From: Anaerostipes amylophilus
GTDB lineage: Bacteria > Bacillota > Clostridia > Lachnospirales > Lachnospiraceae
Length of the DNA: 64,000 bases
Reading direction: 5' to 3'
NCBI RefSeq assembly: GCF_025567365.1
Contig: NZ_JAOQJG010000001.1
Location: 372,001 to 436,000 of the forward strand
The notes below the pieces were generated by a model that ran no database searches, had not been told where the DNA came from, and saw only the letters and a program-made list of their open reading frames with translations. Position 1 is the first letter of the stretch; every line of letters starts with the position of its first letter. The translations under genes were made by a program, and so were the position numbers. Shown here piece after piece: positions 41,968-50,935 of this stretch.

Positions 41968-44900
41968 TTATCTTTTCTCAACACCTAAAGTAACTTTCTC
42001 ACCATTGATGTTCCATTCTTTTTCGTATCCGACAACTTCAGAGGCTTTCACTTCATCTGCTAAAACGTCACTAGCAATTGCTGCTTCATTTCTTCCGATG
42101 ATGTCTGCTGCTTTGTCTGATCCTTTGTATGAGAATGTGATATGGTCTGTTACTTCAAATCCAGCTTCTTTTCTCATAGACTGGATCTTGCTGACTACTT
42201 CACGGACGAATCCTTCTTCTAACAGTTCTTCGGATAAGTTTGTATCAAGGACAACTGTTACTCCGTTGTCTGCTTCTGTTACGAATCCTTCCTGTTTTAC
42301 CATCTCGATCAACAGATCTTCTTTGGCTAATTCTACAGGTGTTCCATCAACTTCAAATGTTAATGCTCCCTTAGAGTCTAATTCAGCTTTCGCTTCATTT
42401 CCATCAACTCCGGCTAAATAGTTTCTGATTCCTCCAACTAATTTACCGTATTTTGGTCCTACAGTCTTTAATTGTGGTTTGAAGTTGTATGTTGTGAAGT
42501 TTGATACATCATCTGTAAATGTGATATTCTTCACATTTAACTCATCTAAGATGATCGCTTCGTCATAATCTGGCAGTGTTGCATCTGCTTTCACATACAT
42601 CTGTCCGATTGGCTGACGGTTCTTGATGGCTGCACTGTTACGGCATGCACGTCCTAATACAACGATCTTTAAGACGAGATCCATATCTGCTTCTAATTTC
42701 TCATCAACCTGTTCTGCATTGTATACAGGGAAGTCGCATAAATGAATGCTTTCTTTTACAGATGGATCAACACTTCTTACGATGTTCTGGTAGATCTCTT
42801 CTGTCATGAATGGGATCATTGGTGCTGCTGCTTTACATACAGTTACTAATGCTGTGTATAAAGTCATATATGCATTTACCTTATCCTGTTCCATTCCTTT
42901 TGCCCAGAAACGGTCACGACAACGTCTTACATACCAGTTACTCATATCATCTACAAATTCCTGTAATGCTCTTGCAGCTTCAGGGATTCTGTAATTTCCT
43001 AAGTTGTCATCTACAGATTTAACCATTGTGTTCATCTTAGATAACAGCCATTTGTCCATAACAGATAATTTATCATATTCTAACGCATGTTTTGTTGGAT
43101 CAAACTGATCGATCTCTGCATATAATGTGTAGAATGCGTAAGTATTCCATAATGTTCCCATGAATTTACGCTGTCCTTCTGTAACGGCTTTTGCATGGAA
43201 ACGGTTTGGAAGCCATGGGGCACTGTTTGTATAGAAATACCAACGGATCGCATCTGCTCCATGTTCTTCTAATGCCTCAAATGGATCAACTGCATTTCCT
43301 TTGGACTTACTCATCTTCTGTCCATTTTCATCCTGAACGTGTCCTAATACGACAACGTTTTTATATGGTGCTTTATTAAATAATAAAGTAGAAATTGCCA
43401 TTAAGGAGTAGAACCATCCACGAGTCTGGTCTACAGCTTCTGAGATAAAGTTTGCTGGGAAGTTATCTTCGAAGATCTCTTTATTCTCAAATGGGTAATG
43501 CCACTGTGCGAAAGGCATTGATCCTGAATCAAACCAGCAGTCAATAACTTCTTCTACACGGTGCATCTGTTTTCCACAGTGTGGGCACTTAATTGTTACC
43601 TGATCGATATATGGGCGGTGAAGCTCGATATCGTCTGGGCAATTATCAGACATGCTCTTTAATTCTTCGATAGATCCGATAGAATGCTGATGTCCACATT
43701 CACATTCCCAGATATTTAATGGAGTTCCCCAATAACGGTTTCTTGAGATTCCCCAATCCTGTACGTTCTCTAACCAGTCACCGAAACGTCCTTTACCGAT
43801 GCTCTTTGGTACCCAGTTAACTGTGTTGTTGTTTGCGATCAGCTGATCTTTTACTTCTGTCATCTTGATGAACCAAGATTCTCTTGCATAATAGATCAGT
43901 GGTGTATCACAACGCCAGCAGTGTGGATAGCTATGCTCAAATTTAGGAGCATCGAATAATAATCCACGTTTATCCAGATTCTTTAATACTTCTGGATCTG
44001 CTTTCTTAACGAATAATCCGGCAAATGGTGTTTCTTCTGACATGTTACCGCGTTCGTCTACTAACTGTACAAATGGCATGTCATATTTACGTCCGACTTT
44101 GGCATCATCTTCACCAAATGCTGGTGCGATATGAACAATACCTGTACCATCTGTTAATGTTACATATCCGTCGCATGTTACATAGAATGCTTTCTTATGC
44201 TGTTTTTCAGCAACTTTTGCTGCACAGTCATATAATGGTTCGTATTCTTTGTATTCTAATTCTTTTCCTTTAAACGTCTCTAAAACTTTGTATGCAGGTT
44301 TTCCTGATTCTTCGTCTGCTAATTTACCAAGAACTGTATCAAGCAGTGCTTCTGCCATGTAGTATACATATCCATCTGCAGCTTCTACTTTTGCGTATGT
44401 CTCTTCTGGATTTACACAAAGACCGATGTTGGATGGAAGTGTCCATGGTGTTGTTGTCCATGCAAGGAAATATGCTTCTTCACCTACGGCTTTGAAACGT
44501 ACGATCGCAGAGCGTTCTTTGACATCTTTATATCCCTGTGCTACTTCCTGTGCGGATAATGGTGTTCCACAACGAGGGCAATAAGGTACGATCTTAAATC
44601 CTTTATAAAGTAATTTCTTATCCCAGATCTGCTTTAATGCCCACCATACAGATTCGATAAAGTTGTTATCATATGTGATGTATGGATGTTCCATGTCAGC
44701 CCAGAAACCTACTGTATCTGAGAAATCTTCCCACATACCTTTGTATTTCCAAACGCTTTCTTTACATTTCTTGATGAATGGTTCCATACCATATTCTTCA
44801 ATCTGTTCTTTTCCATCAAGACCTAACATCTTCTCAACTTCAAGTTCAACTGGAAGTCCGTGTGTATCCCATCCAGCTTTACGAATGATCTTGTGACCTT

Positions 44901-45123
44901 TCATTGTCTGATAACGAGGAATCATATCTTTGATGACACGAGTTAAAACGTGTCCGATATGTGGTTTACCATTGGCTGTTGGTGGTCCGTCATAGAATGT
45001 GTATGTCGGATCGTCTTTTCTTTCTTCGATACTTTTTTCAAAAATTTCGTTTTCTTTCCAGAACTTTACGGTCTCTTTCTCGCGATCGACAAAGTTCATG
45101 TCAGATGATACTTTTTTGTACAT
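41968..45123 (-). CDS. ileS: Isoleucyl-tRNA synthetase, long form
   Basis: A 1051-residue class I aminoacyl-tRNA synthetase. The HIGH motif is in GKPHIGHVLTR, the editing domain is in the middle third (LAWTTTPWTLPSNIGLCVNP), KMSKS is in KMSKSKGNAVDPFEALEEHG, and the anticodon-binding helices follow. The length and the GWDTHGLPVELEVEKMLG sequence fit the eukaryote-like type 2 IleRS, members of which are usually less sensitive to mupirocin (known for the type, inferred here). AAAAGGAG lies 7 nt before the ATG. A T-box with an ATC specifier controls it. Confidence 0.97.
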   Translation of the reverse strand: MYKKVSSDMNFVDREKETVKFWKENEIFEKSIEERKDDPTYTFYDGPPTANGKPHIGHVLTRVIKDMIPRYQTMKGHKIIRKAGWDTHGLPVELEVEKMLGLDGKEQIEEYGMEPFIKKCKESVWKYKGMWEDFSDTVGFWADMEHPYITYDNNFIESVWWALKQIWDKKLLYKGFKIVPYCPRCGTPLSAQEVAQGYKDVKERSAIVRFKAVGEEAYFLAWTTTPWTLPSNIGLCVNPEETYAKVEAADGYVYYMAEALLDTVLGKLADEESGKPAYKVLETFKGKELEYKEYEPLYDCAAKVAEKQHKKAFYVTCDGYVTLTDGTGIVHIAPAFGEDDAKVGRKYDMPFVQLVDERGNMSEETPFAGLFVKKADPEVLKNLDKRGLLFDAPKFEHSYPHCWRCDTPLIYYARESWFIKMTEVKDQLIANNNTVNWVPKSIGKGRFGDWLENVQDWGISRNRYWGTPLNIWECECGHQHSIGSIEELKSMSDNCPDDIELHRPYIDQVTIKCPHCGKQMHRVEEVIDCWFDSGSMPFAQWHYPFENKEIFEDNFPANFISEAVDQTRGWFYSLMAISTLLFNKAPYKNVVVLGHVQDENGQKMSKSKGNAVDPFEALEEHGADAIRWYFYTNSAPWLPNRFHAKAVTEGQRKFMGTLWNTYAFYTLYAEIDQFDPTKHALEYDKLSVMDKWLLSKMNTMVKSVDDNLGNYRIPEAARALQEFVDDMSNWYVRRCRDRFWAKGMEQDKVNAYMTLYTALVTVCKAAAPMIPFMTEEIYQNIVRSVDPSVKESIHLCDFPVYNAEQVDEKLEADMDLVLKIVVLGRACRNSAAIKNRQPIGQMYVKADATLPDYDEAIILDELNVKNITFTDDVSNFTTYNFKPQLKTVGPKYGKLVGGIRNYLAGVDGNEAKAELDSKGALTFEVDGTPVELAKEDLLIEMVKQEGFVTEADNGVTVVLDTNLSEELLEEGFVREVVSKIQSMRKEAGFEVTDHITFSYKGSDKAADIIGRNEAAIASDVLADEVKASEVVGYEKEWNINGEKVTLGVEKR

Positions 45124-45205
45124 CTTTATCTCTCCTTTTTACTAATTAGAAAATCTAATGAAATAGGAACTTTTACAGGATTTCCCTATAAAGCAGGCCG
45201 TCCTA

Positions 45206-45445
45206 TAAAATAAAAAAGGTGCAGTCCTAAAAATAGGACAACACCGTTGCTTCTAAACCACCTATTTCACATACTATCATATGTTATCCCGTTAACGGAG
45301 GATACCGGCACAGCTTACTTTGTTCAGCCTGCAGCTTGGGAGTGATCTTCCTTCCTATCTTACTAACATCCGGCTTCCACCGCCCCGGACTCGCTCATGC
45401 GTTCATGATAGAAGTACTGTCTCCTTCTTCGCTTTTATCATACTA
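45206..45445 (-). promoter_or_regulatory. T-box leader (isoleucine) upstream of ileS
   Basis: The minus-strand leader carries a stem I with GGAAGATCACTCCC, where ATC (45344-45346) is the specifier codon for Ile. A CCGTTAACGG stem III follows, then AGGTGGTTTAGAAGCAACGG as the T-box/antiterminator with the UGG bulge, and a terminator stem (45215-45245, GGTG...CACC with an inner TCCTA/TAGGA) ending in six T. Uncharged tRNA-Ile would stabilise the antiterminator and raise ileS expression. The rest of the 45124-45512 gap is the spacer to ileS and a probable promoter region. Confidence 0.92.
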
Positions 45446-45512
45446 AGTTATCTTAACACTTGAAATGGCGGTTCGTCAATATTGAATTGTATGTTTTCGC
45501 ATTTCTTTTTGT

Positions 45513-46337
45513 TTATTTTGTATGGAATACTTCGTAATAATGTTTCAGGCAATCTTTAAATCCATCTTTTGCAAGTGTTACACTATCATAGTAACTTCTT
45601 TCGGCATATCCATCTTTTGTATTATCTCTTGCTGCATTTAATAAGTCTGTACAGATATTTACTTTCGCAATTCCAAGTTCTACTGCTTTGGATAAATTTT
45701 CATCTCCAGAACCAGATCCTCCATGAAGTACTAGTGGAATAGAAACCTCGGTTGCAATTTCTTGTAATCTTTCAAAATTCAGATGTGGAATTCCTTTGTA
45801 TTCTCCATGAGCTGTTCCAATAGATACTGCAAGGGAATCAACTCCTGTCTGTTCTACAAATTTCTTTGCTTCTTCTGGTGTTGTTAACATTGTATTTCCT
45901 TCAACATGATAGCTGTCTCCTTCTCCTACGTGTCCGATTTCAGCTTCTACCGTAACATTTCTTTCATGTGCATATGCTACAATTTCTTTTGTCTTTGCCA
46001 CATTTTCTTCAAATGGAAGGCTTGATCCATCAATCATAACAGAGGTAAATCCGACATCAATAGCTTTCTTAACCAACTCGATCGTAAATCCATGATCATA
46101 ATGAAGCGCGATATCTTGGTTACTTTTTTCTGCGTAATATTTTACGATCGCTGCTGCTTCTTCAATACCTAATGTCGGTGTATGTACCTCCGCCAGACAC
46201 ACCATCAATGGGTGTTTTGTTTCTTCTGCCGCCTCGATCACTCCTTTGATATTCTCAAGGTTTACAATGTTGGCTGCTGGGACTGCGTAATGTCCTATTT
46301 TGGCTTCTTCTAACATCTTTTTACTGTTTACTAACAT
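45513..46337 (-). CDS. Class II fructose-/tagatose-bisphosphate aldolase family protein
   Basis: A 274-residue zinc aldolase of the FbaA/GatY/KbaY group. ALHYDHGFTIELVKKAID carries zinc His and catalytic-site residues, HVGEGDSYHVEGNTML is the mobile loop, and LAVSIGTAHGEYKGIPHLNF and PLVLHGGSGSGDENLSKAVE hold the remaining zinc and phosphate ligands. It splits a ketose bisphosphate into two triose phosphates. GGGAGG abuts the ATG at 46346, so the ATG at 46337 (MLVNSKKMLEEAKIGHYAVP) is preferred. It follows a sugar-phosphate dehydrogenase by 54 bp in a SorC-linked locus, which suggests the last step of a ketohexose or hexitol pathway. Confidence 0.92.
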   Translation of the reverse strand: MLVNSKKMLEEAKIGHYAVPAANIVNLENIKGVIEAAEETKHPLMVCLAEVHTPTLGIEEAAAIVKYYAEKSNQDIALHYDHGFTIELVKKAIDVGFTSVMIDGSSLPFEENVAKTKEIVAYAHERNVTVEAEIGHVGEGDSYHVEGNTMLTTPEEAKKFVEQTGVDSLAVSIGTAHGEYKGIPHLNFERLQEIATEVSIPLVLHGGSGSGDENLSKAVELGIAKVNICTDLLNAARDNTKDGYAERSYYDSVTLAKDGFKDCLKHYYEVFHTK

Positions 46338-46400
46338 CTGTTTCATCCTCCCGAAAATTCATTCTAAAATTTTACTTTATAAGTTTCACTTGTATCATTT

Positions 46401-47657
46401 TTAAAAATTAGCTAACAGATAATCTTCTGCTTCTTTGGACCATAATCCATTATGTTCTTTTGTAATCTTAGCTAATTCTTTAAATCTATCATCTGTTTTT
46501 CCTTTTTCTTCAAAATCTTCAATTGCTGTTAGTTCAAGATTCTTTCCAAGATACATCAGTTTCTTTCCTCCTGGAATCTTTGGAAGATTCAATATCGTAT
46601 CGATCTGTGCATCAATTCCCCCGATATGCGTGATCATAACAGCTGGATCTAATCTTCCTTCTCCTGCAAGTTTTAAACATTCTTTCATATCATCGGTATT
46701 CCCACCGCTTGATCCTACCAGATGGTGCATCTTATAATGTACGTCAAAGAAATTAAACATCGCAGATAATTTTGGATCCACTGGTCCTGCGAAGAAGTTT
46801 AAGCATCCGTCAAATCCTAAAATCTCATCTGCCATCTCGATCACTGGTCTGACTGGTGCATATACAGATACATCATCAAATCCTGTTCCACCAGTTAAAT
46901 CTCTTAATGTCTTCACTGGGTCATCGACTTTCGCAGTATTGACAAAATGGATTTCAACACCTCGTTCTTTGGCATATTCTTCTGTAAATAATTCACTAGC
47001 TCTTTTTAATCTTACTTCATCAATGTCTGTGATCACCAGTAAAGAAGGTTTACGATCACAATTTAACATATAACTGATCGCTCCTAATCCCATTGGACCG
47101 CAGCTTGCAAGAAGTGCACTCTTTCCACCTTCTACAATTCCCATCTTATGTTCATAAACACCACGTTCACTGTGGTACATAGAATGGAATGCTCCAATGA
47201 TACAGCTCATAGGCTCCGCCAGTGATGCCTCAAAAAATGCACTGTTTTCATCAAAAGGTAATAAGCAGTCTTTTTCCATTACAATTGGCGGAACTTTGAT
47301 AAAGGTTGCTGCTCCTCCGCAGTATTCATAAGAATATCCGATGGCTGCCATAGAACCTTTGATATTGATCGCTGGCTGCATGGTATATTTTGTTCCAACT
47401 TGATATTTATCTTTCCACTTCGCCCCAACTTCACGAATGATTCCTGCAAATTCATGTCCTACGATGATCGGATGTTCGCTGATATCATCGTTGACTCTCT
47501 GATGTTTTGCTCCCTGAATAGATTCTTTGTAAGTAGACATGCAGACACTGTCAGTGATCAGTTCCATTAAGATCTCATCGTCTTTCAGTTCTCCCATATC
47601 AAATTCTTCTAATCTTAAATCTGATTCCCCATAAAGTCTGACTGCTCTTGTCTTCAT
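46401..47657 (-). CDS. Zinc-type dehydrogenase, sorbose-1-phosphate reductase-like
   Basis: A 418-residue medium-chain dehydrogenase. ELITDSVCMSTYKESIQGAK has the zinc Cys region, HPIIVGHEFAGIIREVG the GHE motif, and ALLASCGPMGLGAISYML the Rossmann loop. Unlike most family members it lacks the four-Cys structural zinc loop. The insert NFFDVHYKMHHLVGSSGGN and the length fit the SorE/L-sorbose-1-phosphate reductase branch. It would interconvert a ketose phosphate and a hexitol phosphate. It has its own perfect promoter with a palindromic operator, and the aldolase gene follows. Confidence 0.8.
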   Translation of the reverse strand: MKTRAVRLYGESDLRLEEFDMGELKDDEILMELITDSVCMSTYKESIQGAKHQRVNDDISEHPIIVGHEFAGIIREVGAKWKDKYQVGTKYTMQPAINIKGSMAAIGYSYEYCGGAATFIKVPPIVMEKDCLLPFDENSAFFEASLAEPMSCIIGAFHSMYHSERGVYEHKMGIVEGGKSALLASCGPMGLGAISYMLNCDRKPSLLVITDIDEVRLKRASELFTEEYAKERGVEIHFVNTAKVDDPVKTLRDLTGGTGFDDVSVYAPVRPVIEMADEILGFDGCLNFFAGPVDPKLSAMFNFFDVHYKMHHLVGSSGGNTDDMKECLKLAGEGRLDPAVMITHIGGIDAQIDTILNLPKIPGGKKLMYLGKNLELTAIEDFEEKGKTDDRFKELAKITKEHNGLWSKEAEDYLLANF

Positions 47658-47690
47658 AGCTTATCCCTTTTCCTTTCTGTTTGTGTTGTG

Positions 47691-47704
47691 TGGTCATATG
47701 ACCA
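47691..47704. promoter_or_regulatory. Palindromic operator TGGTCATATGACCA
   Basis: A 14-bp perfect palindrome between the promoter and the start codon of the dehydrogenase gene, about 25 bp after the -10 box. A bound repressor would block transcription. The neighbouring SorC-type regulator or a GntR-type protein could bind it. Confidence 0.6.
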
Positions 47705-47729
47705 AGTACATTGTCATTTGATATTTTTT

Positions 47730-47758
47730 ATTATAGATTCAACGTTTTTATTTGTCAA
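47730..47758 (-). promoter_or_regulatory. Consensus promoter of the dehydrogenase-aldolase operon
   Basis: TTGACA (47753-47758) and TATAAT (47730-47735) on the minus strand, 17-bp spacer. Confidence 0.85.
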
Positions 47759-47815
47759 TACAATTTTTTATTTTTCCATCACACAAAAAGTGCTGATTTA
47801 CAAGATTTTTACAAT

Positions 47816-47860
47816 AAAAAAGAAGCTGATATGCTTACTTTTATTTGCATATCAGCTTCA
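47816..47860 (-). terminator. Terminator of the SorC-type regulator gene, now cut off by the intron
   Basis: Perfect 13-bp stem (47823-47835 with 47848-47860) followed on the minus strand by seven T (47816-47822). Without the group II intron it would lie about 20 bp after the regulator stop. The intron begins 5 bp from the stem. Confidence 0.85.
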
Positions 47861-47864
47861 TATG

Positions 47865-49666
47865 TGCGCCTAGCGGCGCACGTTTCTAACGGGTTAAAGT
47901 CCCGAATCCACCCGGTAGTGGGAAGGATATAGCCGAAGGCAAGGGTGTCCATCGTGAGGTGGAATCTGAAGGAAGCTGGATGTGAGGAACATACTAACTC
48001 ACGGGCAAATCTCTGGTCTGACGGACAGAAATCTCATACGAGGTTATGCATGAGGGTAAGGTTGCATATCAAATCAAAGCCCAATAACTACACGGAATCA
48101 TGCATGATAGATGAGGCAGATGGATGGAGAGGAAGAAACGTGTGGTACCTAGGGAGGTCTGTGCGGTACGCCTTGAAAGAGGTAACCATTGCATAAAGCA
48201 ATGCTGAACGCACAGAAGTCAGCAAAGGCCATAGTAGCCGAGAGGTGAAGGACCGAATCAGTAGGAGTCTTGAGTATGACCGAGAAAGGAGGAATGACCG
48301 TATATGGCAGAAAACATTGAGAATAATGGCTGTTTGCAAAGAGATAATGCGGAACATGAAGGGTATGCGAAAGCGCTTAGGTCATTCAATCGGATATGGA
48401 AAGAAAGAGACAGTGCACAGCCGAGACTTTTGGAAGCGATACTGTATAAAGACAACTTTAACAGAGCATATAAGAGAGTTAAGGCAAACAAGGGAGCGCC
48501 AGGAATTGATGGCATGACCATAGAGGAGGCTCTTCCATATCTAAAGGAACATCAACGAGAGTTAACTGACCGTATTTATCGTGGAAAGTATACTCCGTCT
48601 CCAGTAAGACGAGTTGAAATTCCAAAGCCAGATGGTGGTGTGCGAAAGCTTGGCATACCAACAGTGGTAGACCGTACACTTCAACAGGCAATAACCCAAC
48701 AGTTAGTGCCAATCTATGAACCGCTGTTTGCAGAGGGTAGCTATGGCTATCGTCCGAACAGAAGTGCAAAAGATACAATACTTAAGGTTAAGGAGTATGC
48801 AGAACAAGGCTATACATTTGCTGTAGTCCTTGACTTGTCAAAGTACTTCGATACTCTTAATCACGAAATTCTTATCAATCTTCTCCGAAAGAATGTAAAA
48901 GATGAACGTGTAGTACAGTTGATAAAGCGCTATCTGAAAAGCGGTGTAATGGAAAACGGAGTGGTCATTGACACAGAGGAAGGCTCACCACAAGGTGGAA
49001 ATCTATCACCATTGCTGGCAAATGTCTACCTCAATGAGTTCGACCAAGAATTCTTGAGGAGAGGCTGAAACTTACAGTCAACCGAGAAAAGAGCTGTACT
49101 GTCAGCGTGTTTGCAATCCGAAATTTTAAATTCCTTGGCTTTGCATTGGGAAGGAACGGAAAAGGCATTTATGTCCGAGTTCATCCGAAGTCATGGAAGA
49201 AGTTTAAGTTTAGACTGAAGGAGTTATCTTCCCGTAAGCGATGTCAGTCAATCAAGCCAAGCCTTGAGAAAATCAAGGTGTATACGAGGGGATGGCTTAA
49301 CTACTACGGAATTGCAAGTATGAAGAACAACATAGATGACATCAACGGATGGCTCTATCACAGAATACGTATGTGTATATGGAAACAGTGGAAGAAACCG
49401 AGGACAAAGGCACGTAACCTCATCAAGATGGGAGTGCCCGAAGACTTGGCAATGCAAGCGGGTAATACCCGACGTGGACATTGGTTCGCAACGCATACAG
49501 TTGCAATAAACATGGCAATGACAAAAGAAAGACTGATAAACAGTGGCTTTTATGATTTAGCCACAGCCTATCAGTCTGTGCACGTCAACTATTGAAACCG
49601 CCGTGTACCGAACGGTACGCACGGTGGTGTGAGAGGACGGCGGTTAGTCACCGCCTCCTACTCGAT
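47865..49666 (+). mobile_element. Group II intron (degenerate) inserted beside a terminator
   Basis: The 5' end GTGCGCC (47865) and the 3' domain V/VI region match bacterial group II introns. Domain V is a hairpin with CCGCCGTGTACC-GAAC-GGTACGCACGGTGG (about 49601-49632), and domain VI ends in CCTACTCGAT at 49666. The ~440-nt 5' ribozyme part precedes an RT ORF that is broken. The intron is antisense to the SorC regulator-dehydrogenase locus and sits directly next to a terminator hairpin, a site preference known for class C introns. Its base composition is visibly higher in GC than the flanks. The ends are set from consensus, so may be off by a few bases. Confidence 0.85.
48304..49595 (+). 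pseudogene. ltrA: Group II intron reverse transcriptase/maturase with deleted active site
   Basis: The first frame (48304-49068) encodes RT motifs 0-4: GAPGIDGMTIEEALPYL, RRVEIPKPDGGVRKLGIPTV, YGYRPNRSAKDTI, VVLDLSKYFDTLNHEIL and GSPQGGNLSPLLANVYLNEF. It ends at FLRRG-stop. The second frame (49107-49595) resumes with FAIRNFKFLGFALG and continues through the maturase domain (KVYTRGWLNYYGIA) and an HNH-less C-terminus. The YADD catalytic segment that should lie between is missing, about 35 codons, and the join is out of frame. The intron can no longer make a working RT. Confidence 0.88.
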
Positions 49667-49679
49667 TCTTATCTCTATA

Positions 49680-50639
49680 TTATTTTAATAATAACTCTGC
49701 CGTCGGCACATCTGTTACCAACACATTCACTAATCCACCTGCGATCGCACCTTTGATTGCTTCGATCTTATCTTTTCCATAAGACATTCCGACTCTGACT
49801 GGTATCTTTGCGATCTTATCCAATGAAATTCCAACCATTTTTCTTTTCAGATCCTCATCAACCGTCTGGCCATTCTTGTCATAAATCCTTCCAACGATTT
49901 CTCCAACGGCACCTTTTCTCACTAGTTCCTTGTATTCTTCCCTTGTCCGTATTTCTGCCTTGATAATCGAAGAATCGTCCTGCATCGATCCGATTCCGAT
50001 CAATGCAATGTCCGCTGTTTCTGCCATATGAAGAACTTTGGCGATTTCATCAATACTTTCGATCAACTCTTTTTCTTTTGTACCTTCCACATACATTGGT
50101 GCAGACAAGTTATAACTTGCACAGTGTAATAAATTTCCGACTTTCGTTGCAAGTGTATTGGAATATGTTGTTGTATTCCATGAATCTGACTGTATCGCTC
50201 CCGGTGTTCCAAGAAATGGAACAACTTTTACATTCTGAAATGAAAGAGATCTAAGACGTTCATCTTTCGCCAACTGCTCCACAAATTCATGCATGGCTCT
50301 TCCCCATGTCATTCCAAATACCATGTTTTTTTTCAAAACTCTTAGAATATAGTCTACCGCTTGAAACGCTACTTCTTGATCCGATGACTGTTCATATGCC
50401 GGAACAGCGATCAATGCTTCTGTCAATCCATATTTTTCTTCTAATTTCCGTTCCAATGCAAGATCACTTTGTTCAGGATATTGAATCCTGATCTGAACAT
50501 ACCCTTCATTTCTCGCCTGGATCAATGCTCTGGAAATACTGGTTCTTGATGTATGTAATTTTTTCGCAATCTCTTGTTGCGATAATCCATCACGGTAATA
50601 AAGTTCTGCTGCTTTTATTAAAAAACGATCACTTTTCAT
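49680..50639 (-). CDS. SorC family sugar-binding transcriptional regulator
   Basis: A 319-residue regulator. The N-terminal HTH is LYYRDGLSQQEIAKKLHTSR followed by TSISRALIQARNEGYV. The rest is the SorC/DeoR-like sugar-phosphate-binding domain with the TWGRAMHEFV, LFGIGSMQ-like ALIGIGSMQDD and GMSYGKDKIEAIKGAIAGG motifs. SorC proteins control pentitol, sorbose and related catabolic genes in response to a sugar phosphate. The start at 50639 has GGAGG 7 nt upstream; the ATG at 50669 does not. It reads toward the dehydrogenase-aldolase genes, now separated by the intron. Confidence 0.9.
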   Translation of the reverse strand: MKSDRFLIKAAELYYRDGLSQQEIAKKLHTSRTSISRALIQARNEGYVQIRIQYPEQSDLALERKLEEKYGLTEALIAVPAYEQSSDQEVAFQAVDYILRVLKKNMVFGMTWGRAMHEFVEQLAKDERLRSLSFQNVKVVPFLGTPGAIQSDSWNTTTYSNTLATKVGNLLHCASYNLSAPMYVEGTKEKELIESIDEIAKVLHMAETADIALIGIGSMQDDSSIIKAEIRTREEYKELVRKGAVGEIVGRIYDKNGQTVDEDLKRKMVGISLDKIAKIPVRVGMSYGKDKIEAIKGAIAGGLVNVLVTDVPTAELLLK

Positions 50640-50692
50640 CTGGCTTCCTCCGTCGTGAATATGCCACATTTCATATGTGACTTTCTATATTT

Positions 50693-50721
50693 ATATTATC
50701 TGGTTTTTTATTTATTTTCAA
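50693..50721 (-). promoter_or_regulatory. Promoter of the SorC-type regulator
   Basis: TTGAAA (50716-50721) and TAATAT (50693-50698) on the minus strand with a 17-bp spacer. CACAT-N5-ATGTG (50665-50679) lies just downstream and could be an autoregulatory site. Confidence 0.6.
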
Positions 50722-50935
50722 TGCACATTTTTATATTTTCTTAATCTGTTTTATCGGATATTTTGATTGTACGAAAACAAAGATTATGATCTTATCTTTT
50801 TATCAGATTTTACGCTTTCTTAACGTTTTATTTACTAAATTTTATAATTTTTGTATATAATTATATGTTAAAATAGTAGTTAACTAATGTTAGATGGTTT
50901 AAATACAAATATAAAACCAGAAGGGAGATAATTTC

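Noticed and set aside
48088..48778. Minus-strand frames inside the group II intron
   Set aside because: They are antisense to the intron ribozyme and RT and lack start signals.
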